A stretch of 64,000 nt of DNA, taken from contig JAPOTJ010000032.1 in assembly GCA_026709225.1 (NCBI GenBank), positions 94,818 through 158,817 of the forward strand. The letters are read 5' to 3'. The position numbers were made by a program, and so were the translations under genes. Shown here one piece after another: positions 7,668 to 16,812 of this stretch. This DNA comes from Gammaproteobacteria bacterium (GTDB lineage: Bacteria; Pseudomonadota; Gammaproteobacteria; Pseudomonadales; Azotimanducaceae). Within the stretch, counting starts at the first letter, position 1. Each line of letters opens with the position of its first letter. A model generated the notes under the pieces. The model was not told where the DNA came from, did not search any database, and saw only the letters and a list, made by a program, of their open reading frames with translations.

Positions 7668-9215
7668 GTGCAAGAGCCATCCCTTCACGTACTTGACTAC
7701 GCCATCATCCTTGCGAGCCTGGTGGTCTCGCTCGGCGTTGGCGTCTGGTTCGCCAAAGCGCAAGGCACGACATCCAAATACTTCTCAGCGGAAGGCAAGG
7801 TGCCGGCGTGGGCCGTTGGCATGTCGATCTTCGCGACGCTTATCAGCAGTGTGACGTTTCTCGCTTATCCCGGTGATGGCTTCGCAGGTAATTGGGTGCG
7901 CCTCGTGCAGGGCATGATGGTGCCGGTCATGGTGCTGCTCGGCATCTGGTTCATTGTTCCCATGTACCGCAGGGTCATCGGTCTGTCAGCCTATGAGTAC
8001 TTCGAGAAGCGCTTTGGCTACTTCGCGCGTCTCTACAGTTCGCTTGGCTTCATCTTGGCGCACTTCTCGAAAATGGGATCGGTGTTCTTCCTGCTCTCGC
8101 TTGCCGTGGCGAGCATGACCGGCATCGATACCGTTACGGTGATCGTAGTGCTCGGCATCGCGGTGATCGTGCTGACGCTCCTGGGTGGCATGCAAGCGGT
8201 CATTTGGCTCGATGTGATTCAAGGCTTCCTGCTCATTGTCGGTGGCGTAGTCACCTTGATTGTGATCGGCGTCAAGCTTGACGGAGGCTTGATGACGGTC
8301 TTCTCGAGCGCAGCGGAGACGGGCAAGATGAGCCTTGGGTCGCTCGACTGGGATTTCGTGGAGCTAACCTTCTGGGTCATGGCGATCAACGGTGTTTTTT
8401 ACGCCATTCAGAAATACGGCACCGATCAGACCATCGTGCAGCGCTATCTTGCGGCCAAGTCCGACAAGGAAGCGGTGAAGGCTTCGATCACCGGCGTCGC
8501 CTTGGTCGTTCCGGTCTGGACCATGTTCATATTCATCGGCACGGCCCTCTATGCGTTCTACCAGGGTGAAGCCAGCCTGCCCGACGGCATTCGCTCGGAT
8601 GCCGTGTTTCCGCACTTTATCTTGACCGAGCTCCCCATCGGCCTCGTCGGCCTGATCATCGCCGCGCTCATGGCGGCCGCGATCTCGTCGCTCGATTCCG
8701 ACCTCAACTGCCTGGCTGCGGTCGGTGTCGACGACTTCTACAAGAAGATCAAGCCCGATAGCACCGATGCCGAGCGGGTGCGCGTTGGTAAGTGGCTGGT
8801 GGTGATTTCAGGCATCGGCGCCATCCTTGTCGCGCTCATCTATGTCGCCGCGGGCAACAAGGGCGTGCTTGCGACCGTGTTCGCGCTCTATGCCATCTTC
8901 TCAGGCGGCATCGCTGGCATGTTCCTCCTTGGCCTCTTCCTGCCGCGCGTTGGCAAGAAGGCGCTCTATGTTGGCATCGGCGTGTGCGTGGTCTACACCG
9001 GCGCCGCGCTCCTGACGTCAACGCCGTTCGCATTCGGCGGCGAAGCACGCATCTGGCTTGACCTCGGCCCGATCAACTACACGCAGCACAAGTACATGCT
9101 CGGCGTATACAGCCATCTCGTGCTGTTGGCTGTGGCGTGGGCCGCAAGCTATGTGTTCCCCGGCCGAAATGTTGATCGTTCGCTCACTTTTGAAGGCTGG
9201 CGGCAGTGGGCATGA
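7668..9215 (+). CDS. Sodium:solute symporter (SSS family)
   Basis: A 515-residue protein with about 13 hydrophobic segments, standard for the SSS/SGLT family. Family patterns include YFSAEGKVPAWAVGMSIFAT near the N-terminus, GGMQAVIWLDVIQGFLL, KYGTDQTIVQRYLAAKSDKE, and ALMAAAISSLDSDLNCLA. It sits between the receptor and the sulfatase and overlaps the latter by ATGA, so it likely carries the product released in the periplasm across the inner membrane with Na+. The start is GTG at 7668, 26 bp after the receptor. The exact substrate cannot be read from sequence. Confidence 0.9.
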   Translation: MQEPSLHVLDYAIILASLVVSLGVGVWFAKAQGTTSKYFSAEGKVPAWAVGMSIFATLISSVTFLAYPGDGFAGNWVRLVQGMMVPVMVLLGIWFIVPMYRRVIGLSAYEYFEKRFGYFARLYSSLGFILAHFSKMGSVFFLLSLAVASMTGIDTVTVIVVLGIAVIVLTLLGGMQAVIWLDVIQGFLLIVGGVVTLIVIGVKLDGGLMTVFSSAAETGKMSLGSLDWDFVELTFWVMAINGVFYAIQKYGTDQTIVQRYLAAKSDKEAVKASITGVALVVPVWTMFIFIGTALYAFYQGEASLPDGIRSDAVFPHFILTELPIGLVGLIIAALMAAAISSLDSDLNCLAAVGVDDFYKKIKPDSTDAERVRVGKWLVVISGIGAILVALIYVAAGNKGVLATVFALYAIFSGGIAGMFLLGLFLPRVGKKALYVGIGVCVVYTGAALLTSTPFAFGGEARIWLDLGPINYTQHKYMLGVYSHLVLLAVAWAASYVFPGRNVDRSLTFEGWRQWA

Positions 9216-10609
9216 GAGACCTGTGGCTGCTGCTGGCACTTTTCATCTGGCCGCTTCATGCCGCTGCTGAGCGGCCTCCGAATCTGGTGTTTATTGTGGC
9301 CGACGACCTCGCTTGGAACCAGGTTGGCTATCACGGCAGCGACTTCTATGAAACGCCCAATATCGATGCCATCGCCCGAGCAGGCATGCAGTTCAGCAAC
9401 GCTTACTCCGCCAATCCCGTGTGTTCGCCGACCCGTGCGAGCTTGATGACCGGCAAGAACCCGGCGCGGCTCGGCATCACCGACTACATCCCAGGCAGTC
9501 CCTACCCCTATGCAAGGCTGCGGCGGCCAAGCGCAGTGCCGGGGCTTCCCCTTGAAGAGGTCACGATTGCCGACATGATGCGCGCGCTCGGATTCGCCAC
9601 CGGGCATTTCGGCAAGTGGCACCTCAATATCGACAAGCACTATGCGCCAGGGCGACCCGGTGACCCAGCATCGCAAGGGTTTGACGATGTGCTGACCACC
9701 GTCAAGCCGGAATACGAGGCTGACCCGTCAGCCGATGCGCACAACGCGCTTGCCATCACCGAGCGTTCACTTGCCTTCATTGACGCCAACAACGACAGGC
9801 CATTCTTTCTCTATGTGCCACATCACACCGTGCATCGTCCTCTCTTGGAAAATTCCGAACTCATCGCCAAGTACCAAGCCAAGCCAAATGCGGATTATCC
9901 AATCAACAATCCTGTGATGGGCGCCATGATCGAAACGATGGACATCGGCATCGGTCGCATTCTTGATCGCTTGCAGGCGCATGCGCTCAGCGAACGGACC
10001 ATTGTGATTTTCTATTCTGATAACGGCGGCTTCGAGCAACTGCAATCGCAAGCGCCGTTTCGGGGCGGCAAAGCCATGCTGTGGGAGGGCGGCCTGCGCG
10101 TGCCCTTGGCGGTCAAGTGGCCGGGCGTGGTGGAAGCGGGCACCTCAAGCGATGCGCTCGTGACATCCGACGACTTCTTCCCGACCATCGCCGACATTTT
10201 TGGGGTGGACAGTCTGCCCGCGGACATTGACGGCCTGAGTCTGTTGCCTCTGCTGAATGGCGCACGGCACCTCGACCGAACCACGCTCTTCTTCCACTAC
10301 CCTCATTATCACCACTTGGGCTACGCGCCAGCGGGTGCCATGCGCACAGGCGACTACAAGCTCATTGAATGGTTCGAAGGGGCAATTGCTGGCGTTGGGC
10401 AGGCGGCAAGCCTGTTTGATTTGCGCAGGGATCCGGGTGAAACCCACGACATCGCCGGGGCGAATCCGGAATTGGTGCTGCAGATGCGTGCGCGACTCGC
10501 CGCCTGGCGGCAAGAAGTCGGCGCGAGCGAGATGACGATCAATCCTGACTTTGATCCTGAGCGCGCCGACTGGCGATTCAGCCATGAGCACGGCGGTGAT
10601 TCGCGTTGA
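9212..10609 (+). CDS. Secreted sulfatase, formylglycine-dependent
   Basis: A 465-residue sulfatase with a signal peptide (MRDLWLLLALFIWPLHAAA). The active-site signature is NPVCSPTRASLMTGKNPARL, with Cys71 as the residue converted to formylglycine. The metal-binding start PNLVFIVADDLAWNQVGYHG, GKWHLN and FYSDNGGF are also present. It should remove sulfate esters from a carbohydrate in the periplasm or outside. The cysteine-type site needs a maturase (FGE or anSME) encoded elsewhere. The ATG at 9212 overlaps the symporter stop by ATGA, so the two are co-translated. Confidence 0.92.
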   Translation: MRDLWLLLALFIWPLHAAAERPPNLVFIVADDLAWNQVGYHGSDFYETPNIDAIARAGMQFSNAYSANPVCSPTRASLMTGKNPARLGITDYIPGSPYPYARLRRPSAVPGLPLEEVTIADMMRALGFATGHFGKWHLNIDKHYAPGRPGDPASQGFDDVLTTVKPEYEADPSADAHNALAITERSLAFIDANNDRPFFLYVPHHTVHRPLLENSELIAKYQAKPNADYPINNPVMGAMIETMDIGIGRILDRLQAHALSERTIVIFYSDNGGFEQLQSQAPFRGGKAMLWEGGLRVPLAVKWPGVVEAGTSSDALVTSDDFFPTIADIFGVDSLPADIDGLSLLPLLNGARHLDRTTLFFHYPHYHHLGYAPAGAMRTGDYKLIEWFEGAIAGVGQAASLFDLRRDPGETHDIAGANPELVLQMRARLAAWRQEVGASEMTINPDFDPERADWRFSHEHGGDSR

Positions 10610-10618
10610 GGCGAGCGC

Positions 10619-11926
10619 ATGGATCGGCGGCACTTTCTCTTCACTTCACTTGGCGGCATCGCTGGCAGCGCCGTATTCAGGCGGTCATTTGGCGACGCGA
10701 CCGGACCTTTCGAGCGTGCGCAATCAGATGTGCGTCCGCTCGATCTTAAGATCACCGATCTCAAGACTTTTCTTGTTGACGGCGGCCGGGACGAGAATTT
10801 CGTATTCGTGAAGCTGTACACCAATCAAGGGTTGACGGGTCTCGGCGAAGGCACGCTTGCGAGCAAGGGCGAAGTCGTGCGCGCTGGCATCGAAGCGCAC
10901 AAGCGCTATCTTGTCGGCAAGGATCCCACTGAAATCGAGCGACATTGGCGCGGCATGTTCATTGGGCCGCGCTATCGCGGCGGGCCTGTGCTGATGTCGG
11001 CGTTGAGCGCCGTCGAGATCGCGCTCTGGGATATTCTCGGCCAAGCCTTGGGACAGCCGATCTGGCAGCTTTTGGGCGGCAAGGTGCGCGACCGCGTGCG
11101 CCTCTATTGCCACGAAGGCTATCTTCGGCGCATCAGCCACCGCGAGAAGCGAAGGGCGGCGAGCGACGAAGAAGCGCTTGACCTCTGGCGGCAGAAGAAG
11201 GAGGCGGGCTGGAGTTGCGTCAAAGGCGGCTTCTATCCCGGCGGTCATCCGATGGATCACAGGGCATCGATTCGCCGCGGTGTCGAGCATTTGAGTCGCG
11301 TGCGCGACATCGTTGGTCCGGACTTTGACATCATCGTTGAAGCACACGGCAAGCCGACACCGCCGCATGCGGTGGAGTTCTGCAATCGCGTCGAGCCGTT
11401 TCGCCCTCTGTGGGTGGAGGAAGTCACGCAGCTCGAAAACGAGACGCTGATTGAGTCTCGCCAGATTCGCGCCCAGACGCGCGTGCCGCTTGGCACCGGC
11501 GAGCGCCTGACTTCGCGCTATCACTTCGCGCCGCTTGTCGCCGAACGGCTCGTTGATGTGATCATGCCAGACGTTGTGCATGTCGGCGGTATCGGCGAAC
11601 TTCGCAAGATTGCCATTCTTGCCGAGGCGTTTCGTGTCGATGTGTCTCCGCATAATCCACAAAGCGAAGTGAGTACACTCGCATCGATGCATGTGTGCGC
11701 CTGCACGCCGAACTGCACGATTCTTGAAATTGGCAGCGGTCAAGACCCATTCTGGCAGGACCTCTTCTTCGGCGGGCACTTCTCCGTTGATCGCGGATAC
11801 GCCGCCTTGCCCTCGCGAGCAGGGCTCGGCATCGATCTCGACGAGAAAATAGCTGCCAAGTATCCCTTTCAAGCGAAGCATTGGGAGACATTGAGAACAG
11901 CCGATGGCGCCTATGTGGATAGGTGA
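10619..11926 (+). CDS. Enolase-superfamily sugar-acid dehydratase, galactonate-dehydratase-like, Tat-exported
   Basis: A 435-residue mandelate racemase/muconate lactonizing enzyme. The N-terminus MDRRHFLFTSLGGIAGSAVF looks like a Tat signal, unusual for an enzyme that normally works in the cytoplasm. Metal ligands by position: Glu241 in VEAHGKP (usually Asp), Glu267 or 268 in WVEEV, Glu295 in GTGERL. The catalytic His345 is in VSPHNPQS. These patterns are closest, by recall, to D-galactonate and mannonate dehydratases. It should dehydrate a sugar acid to a 2-keto-3-deoxy acid. It lies 9 bp after the sulfatase in the same operon. Confidence 0.82.
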   Translation: MDRRHFLFTSLGGIAGSAVFRRSFGDATGPFERAQSDVRPLDLKITDLKTFLVDGGRDENFVFVKLYTNQGLTGLGEGTLASKGEVVRAGIEAHKRYLVGKDPTEIERHWRGMFIGPRYRGGPVLMSALSAVEIALWDILGQALGQPIWQLLGGKVRDRVRLYCHEGYLRRISHREKRRAASDEEALDLWRQKKEAGWSCVKGGFYPGGHPMDHRASIRRGVEHLSRVRDIVGPDFDIIVEAHGKPTPPHAVEFCNRVEPFRPLWVEEVTQLENETLIESRQIRAQTRVPLGTGERLTSRYHFAPLVAERLVDVIMPDVVHVGGIGELRKIAILAEAFRVDVSPHNPQSEVSTLASMHVCACTPNCTILEIGSGQDPFWQDLFFGGHFSVDRGYAALPSRAGLGIDLDEKIAAKYPFQAKHWETLRTADGAYVDR

Positions 11927-11932
11927 AGGAAT

Positions 11933-14377
11933 ATGCTTCGCGTGACAATGAAAGCTACGGCTATTTTGAAGTCAACTTGCCTGCGCGCCGCCGTGCTGGC
12001 CGGGTACGCACAATTGGCAAACGGAGACGAAACCATCGCCTTGTGGCTCTTTGACGAGCCAGTCGGCTTGTATCCAAGCAGCGTTCTCAATGATAGTTCA
12101 GGCAGCGATATGCCGATGGTAATCGGCCTCGGCGCACGAATCGGCGAGGGACGCTTTGGAAACGGCTTGGTGCTCGAGTCTCGGGATACCTTGGAAGTAC
12201 CGATCGGGCATGAGTTTCCCAAAAAGTTCGGCTTCGTCCAGCTCGAGCCGGAACAGGGTCGAAGTACGCCACCGATGAGCTGGTTCAATGCCGACTTCGC
12301 GGCGCTCATGACCTCAGGAGAGCAGCATCTGCGCAAGGAGGTCGGCTTCGTCAATCCGACCGCATCGCATTTGAATCTTGGCGACTTCGACTGGTCGGTC
12401 GATTTCTGGCATTTGGCGGATGTCGCGGAATCGAGCAAAGAAGCGGTGGTGTTTGAGCTTGGGACAGGCCCGCGCGGTGAGAACGATCACATCACGCAGC
12501 TCAAATTGAGTGCTGATCGAAGCCAGTTTGAGCTTATCAACCACGCAAGCGGAACGGCGCTCGCGATTCCGACCAGTATCGAGGCCGGCGGCTGGCAACA
12601 TTTCGCATTCGTCTATGACGCCAGCGAAGATCAGCTTCGACACTTTGTCGACGGCTCGCTGCAGCCACTGCCAGCCGCTTCGGCCTTCGCATCGCTCGCA
12701 TTTGGCGCAGAAGCCTACTTCACCTTCGGGCGCGACGGACACTGGGACAGGCCCTTGGGCGGCGTGCTCGACGAGGTGCGGTTTCGCTTGGGGCTTGCGT
12801 ACGAAAGGGATTTCGAGCCTCCGCCCAGCTTTGCAAGCGCGCCGCCGGAGACGCGCGAGCGCCTGCGGGGCGCGCCGCTGCTCTTCGGGCATTCGCCGCT
12901 TGACCTCGGCTCTCGTAAGCATCTTTTCATAGACGCCTCAATCTTTGAGGAAACAGGCAATACGCGCTTCGTCGTCAATCCGCCGAGGCGAGCCGAGCGC
13001 GTCATGGGCGAGATCACAGGCGACTTTCGCAAGCACCTCACCGTCGTTGAAGGCGACGATGGCGTCATTCGTATCTACAATTCAGTCGAAGATGACTTTC
13101 TCGCCGTCTACACATCGACCGATGGGATACGCTTTGAGGCACCGGATCTTGGGCGCGGCCGAATCAACGGCCGCACCAATATCGTTCTGCCGGAAATGGT
13201 CGGCGGACTTGGCAACCCCTTCTTTCAACCCCACGCGCCAGCAGCGGAGCGCTGGAAGTATTTGAGCGACTATCACCGGCGCGGCGTCTATCTGTACACC
13301 TCGCCTGATGGCTACACGTGGACGCGCAGTCCGATCGCCATACTGCCGTTTCGATCAGGCACCCAGTCGGCCACCTTCTACGATGATCAGCGCGGGCGCT
13401 ACGTCGCCTACCATCGATCAGGCATCTTCCACACGCCAGCGGGCGACACGCACAGAAGTTCAGTGGTGACCGAGCACCGAGATCTGCGCATCCCGCTCGG
13501 CTTTCAGCCGCTCTCGCAAGCACAGTATCGAGCGCTTACGAAGGACTATCCCTTGCGCGAACCCCTGCCGTGGTTCTTTGACAACGGTCCTTTGACTCCG
13601 GGCGGATTTGGCATGGAGTTTCCGCACAGGTTTGGCCCTGCTCCGGAGGACCCCGTTGGCGTGGACTTCTACGTCACCAAAGCCACCAAGTACCCGTGGG
13701 CACCCGATACCTACCTTGCGTTCCCGATTGCCTACTTTCATTACGAGCGCGATGGTCCGGAAGCGCGTCAAGTGCTGGGCTTGCCGGAGCGTGGACTTGG
13801 ATCAGGCCCGCTCGAAACCCAGATCGCCGTCAGTCGCAACGGTATCGACTGGCATAGGTACCCCGAACCCGCCTATGTCGGCATCGGGCGGCACGAGGGA
13901 CGGAACGTGGTCACTGCCTACATCGCACACGGGATGGTGCGGCGCGGCGATGAGATTTGGCAGTACTATTTTGGTGAAACGCAGTATCACTCGGCGTTCA
14001 AGCGGGCGCCAGAGGGACGCGGCGTATATCGACTTGTGCAGCGGCTCGACGGCTTCGTGTCAATGGACAGCCCCTACGGCGATGAAACAACCGCTATCAC
14101 CAAGCCGCTGGTCTTCTCAGGAGAACGGCTGGAGATCAACGTGGACACCGATGCTGTCGGCTACGTGCAGGTCGGGCTGCTTGATGCGAGGGGTGCGCCG
14201 ATCAAAGGATTTACGGTGGACGAATGCGTCTACATCAATGGCGATTTCATTGCGAAGGAGGTTGAATGGCTGAGCGGCGGTTCGCTCTCGGAGGTCGAAG
14301 GCGAAGTTGTGCAAGTCGTGCTGCGTATGAGCGGTGCGAAGCTCTACGCGATGCAGTTTGGCAAGGCGCGCTCGTGA
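11933..14377 (+). CDS. Secreted LamG-domain protein with a glycosidase-like beta-propeller region
   Basis: An 814-residue exported protein. After a signal segment, residues about 30-290 form a concanavalin/LamG-like domain (ETIALWLFDEPVG, then GFGNGL-type and GGVLDEVRFRLGLAY patterns). The rest has repeated TSPDGYTWTRSP, TSTDGIRFEAPDLG and SRNGIDWHRYP motifs, the blades of a five-bladed propeller as in GH32/43-like proteins. I cannot assign a family or catalytic residues. It probably binds or cleaves the target carbohydrate. GTG at 11942 has better ribosome-site spacing than the ATG at 11933. The stop overlaps the next gene by GTGA. Confidence 0.7.
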   Translation: MLRVTMKATAILKSTCLRAAVLAGYAQLANGDETIALWLFDEPVGLYPSSVLNDSSGSDMPMVIGLGARIGEGRFGNGLVLESRDTLEVPIGHEFPKKFGFVQLEPEQGRSTPPMSWFNADFAALMTSGEQHLRKEVGFVNPTASHLNLGDFDWSVDFWHLADVAESSKEAVVFELGTGPRGENDHITQLKLSADRSQFELINHASGTALAIPTSIEAGGWQHFAFVYDASEDQLRHFVDGSLQPLPAASAFASLAFGAEAYFTFGRDGHWDRPLGGVLDEVRFRLGLAYERDFEPPPSFASAPPETRERLRGAPLLFGHSPLDLGSRKHLFIDASIFEETGNTRFVVNPPRRAERVMGEITGDFRKHLTVVEGDDGVIRIYNSVEDDFLAVYTSTDGIRFEAPDLGRGRINGRTNIVLPEMVGGLGNPFFQPHAPAAERWKYLSDYHRRGVYLYTSPDGYTWTRSPIAILPFRSGTQSATFYDDQRGRYVAYHRSGIFHTPAGDTHRSSVVTEHRDLRIPLGFQPLSQAQYRALTKDYPLREPLPWFFDNGPLTPGGFGMEFPHRFGPAPEDPVGVDFYVTKATKYPWAPDTYLAFPIAYFHYERDGPEARQVLGLPERGLGSGPLETQIAVSRNGIDWHRYPEPAYVGIGRHEGRNVVTAYIAHGMVRRGDEIWQYYFGETQYHSAFKRAPEGRGVYRLVQRLDGFVSMDSPYGDETTAITKPLVFSGERLEINVDTDAVGYVQVGLLDARGAPIKGFTVDECVYINGDFIAKEVEWLSGGSLSEVEGEVVQVVLRMSGAKLYAMQFGKARS

Positions 14378-16812
14378 AGACGATGCTTCTTTCGTGTCTG
14401 GCTGCATGGCCTGCGCTCGCGCTCTCGGCCTTTGGGCCGGTCACTGAGAAGGTTAGCCTCGACGAATATCCGCAAGTGATCTACGTTTCCGCCCATGCTG
14501 GCTCCGATGCGGGTGCTGGCAGCCGCAGTGCACCGCTCGCGTCTCTTGATCATGCAGTGTCAACGGCAACGTCTCGACGCACGGCCGTTCTCGTCGCCGA
14601 AGGCGTCTACGAGGTCAGCAATTTGGAGATGCGCCCAGGTGTTGATCTCTTTGGCGGGTTCGACGGTGACACTTGGACAAGAGATGTGGACAGCCATCGC
14701 ACCGTGATTGATGCGGCCGGGAAAGGGCGGGTGTTGATTGCGTCCGACAACACGCGCATCGACGGGTTCGAGGTGCGCGGTGGCTTGGTGCGTGGTCAAG
14801 GCGCTGGCATTTTGATCGACGGCGCATCGCCAGTGATCTCGAACAACGTATTCACCAACAACCAAACTGTGGCACCGGAGAACTGGTCGCCTATGCACTG
14901 GCATGAAACGGCGCACGATGGCGGTGCGATGTACTGTCGCGCTGGCGGCGCGCCCGAGATTCGAAGCAACCTCATCTACGCCAACACCACGGAGATTGGC
15001 CGCGGCGCCGGTATTGCCTTTGACGGACAATGCACAGGCGTGATTCACGGCAACGTCATCCTCAACAATCGCGCTGGTGTGAAGGATGCGATGCGCAGCA
15101 GTGACGGTGGCGGCGTCTCGATTTTTCGTGCATCCATGCCGGTGATCAGCAACAACCTCGTGCTTGGCAACGAGGCACTCAACAGCAATGACGGCGGTGG
15201 TATCTTTGTCGCCCTCTGGTCGGCTGCCAAGATTCGCGACAACGCGATTCTCGGCAATCGCGCTGATGATGACGCGGGCGGCCTTTTTGTTGGCGGCCAA
15301 GAGCATCGCTATGATCGTCCGCTCGACCCAATTCCCGACAAAGACGCCTTCTTTGTTGACATCACCGGCAATCGCTTCTTCGGCAATACCAATGCGTCCA
15401 AGAACTCCGGTGCGCTTCGCATCACGATGGAGTCGCGCGGCCTTCTCAAGGGCAACATCGCTGCGCTCAATTCCGGCTTCTATCTGCAGCGAAGCGAACT
15501 TGAGGTGGTGGGCAACACTATTGCGGAAGACCTCATCGTCATCGAAACCAAGCCCAGCCTCGCACCAATGGAGGTGTACGGTAATGTCCTGCTGGGTGCG
15601 TTGCATTCCGATGGCACGGCGAATATCTCCAACAATCGACAACATGCGAGCTTTCTTGAAGACGGCATGGAAGTGCCTGTCCTTGGCGTCTCCTACGCCG
15701 CTAAGCGAGCGCGAACGACGCTCGCCGTGCCTGATCTCGGAGGTGCAGACCTCACTGGGCGCATCGTCGTGGAGCAGGGTCGTTGGGGGCTGGTGGAATC
15801 GGCATCGCCAAGGCGCCTGTCCCTGTGGGGCGATTTTCGCGGCGCGAACACACTTCGTATCTTGCCGACCTATCAGCAGACATCCTCGTCCACCGGGTTC
15901 GGATCCGGCGCCGATGCCGCGCGCGCATCGAGCCAGTTCAAGCCGCGGCGCGTCAACAAGTCGATTGAACTTCTTGAGCGCGGTCAACCCATCTACTACG
16001 CGGCAGCCTACGGCGGCTATGACTTGGGCCTCCGCATGGCGAAGACATGGGCCGATTACATCGTTTTCAACATGGAGCATCAGCCACTCGATTTCAGCTT
16101 GCTGCGAGATTTCATGCGCGGTCTCGTGGATGCCGGCCCGACACCGAGCGGTCACCGAACCCCGGCCGTCATCGCCGTGCTGCCGCTGCTCGGCCTTGAT
16201 GAGAACACGGTCGAGTCAGGCGGATGGATGATTCAACAGGCGCTCGCCCAAGGCGTGCATGGCGTGCATCTTGCTCGTGTGCGCAACGCCCAAGCCGCCA
16301 AGCGCTTGGTGCAAGCCGTGCGCTACCCCGTCCACAAGCGAGGCATCGATGTCGCTGGAGAGGGGCTGCGCGGATGGGGCAGCCACCTATTCGCCGCTTG
16401 GGTCTGGGGGCTCGGCGCGGAAGAATACTTGGCCCGAGCAGATGTATGGCCATTGAATCCCGAAGGCGAGCTCATGCTCGGCGTCAAGATTGAGGACACA
16501 CACGCGCTCGCGAATTCGGCGGCGACTTTGGCGGTGCCAGGTCTTGCCTTCGCCGAGCACGGGCCTCGGGATATGGGACTCTCGTATGGTCATCTCGAAG
16601 GGCGGGCAGACCCGCCTGTGCCAGCGGAAGTCCAGGCTGCGGGCGACTTGGTGCTCGCGCTTGCGCGCGAGAACGGCCTCTACTTCTTGGACAACGTGCT
16701 GCCGGAAAACATCGTCGAACAAATCGAGCGCGGTGTCATGATCGGCGCTGGGCGCAGGCAAGACTCAGCCGAAGTCGGACGCGCTTATACCGAGCGAAAA
16801 ATGCCATGGTGA
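14374..16812 (+). CDS. Exported fusion: right-handed beta-helix plus HpcH/HpaI aldolase
   Basis: An 812-residue protein starting VKTMLLSCLAAWPALALSAF, a signal peptide. Residues about 30-440 have a DUF1565-like start (VSAHAGSDAGAGSRSAPLAS) and many NNVF/NNLV-type turns of a parallel beta-helix, the fold of pectate lyases and other polysaccharide-active proteins. Residues about 520-800 match HpcH/HpaI 2-keto-3-deoxy-acid aldolases: FNMEHQPLDF, GVHLARVRNAQAAKRLVQAV, KIEDTHAL with the metal-binding Glu, and GPRDMGLSYG with the Asp. The start GTG at 14374 overlaps the previous stop, and the stop overlaps the next start. An exported aldolase fused to a beta-helix is unusual. Confidence 0.78.
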   Translation: MKTMLLSCLAAWPALALSAFGPVTEKVSLDEYPQVIYVSAHAGSDAGAGSRSAPLASLDHAVSTATSRRTAVLVAEGVYEVSNLEMRPGVDLFGGFDGDTWTRDVDSHRTVIDAAGKGRVLIASDNTRIDGFEVRGGLVRGQGAGILIDGASPVISNNVFTNNQTVAPENWSPMHWHETAHDGGAMYCRAGGAPEIRSNLIYANTTEIGRGAGIAFDGQCTGVIHGNVILNNRAGVKDAMRSSDGGGVSIFRASMPVISNNLVLGNEALNSNDGGGIFVALWSAAKIRDNAILGNRADDDAGGLFVGGQEHRYDRPLDPIPDKDAFFVDITGNRFFGNTNASKNSGALRITMESRGLLKGNIAALNSGFYLQRSELEVVGNTIAEDLIVIETKPSLAPMEVYGNVLLGALHSDGTANISNNRQHASFLEDGMEVPVLGVSYAAKRARTTLAVPDLGGADLTGRIVVEQGRWGLVESASPRRLSLWGDFRGANTLRILPTYQQTSSSTGFGSGADAARASSQFKPRRVNKSIELLERGQPIYYAAAYGGYDLGLRMAKTWADYIVFNMEHQPLDFSLLRDFMRGLVDAGPTPSGHRTPAVIAVLPLLGLDENTVESGGWMIQQALAQGVHGVHLARVRNAQAAKRLVQAVRYPVHKRGIDVAGEGLRGWGSHLFAAWVWGLGAEEYLARADVWPLNPEGELMLGVKIEDTHALANSAATLAVPGLAFAEHGPRDMGLSYGHLEGRADPPVPAEVQAAGDLVLALARENGLYFLDNVLPENIVEQIERGVMIGAGRRQDSAEVGRAYTERKMPW

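Noticed and set aside
10724..11881. 385-codon minus-strand open frame
   Set aside because: It is the shadow of the dehydratase gene on the plus strand; no family similarity, no start context.
14560..16155. 531-codon minus-strand open frame
   Set aside because: Antisense to the beta-helix protein, whose plus-strand frame has clear domains, signal peptide and operon overlaps.
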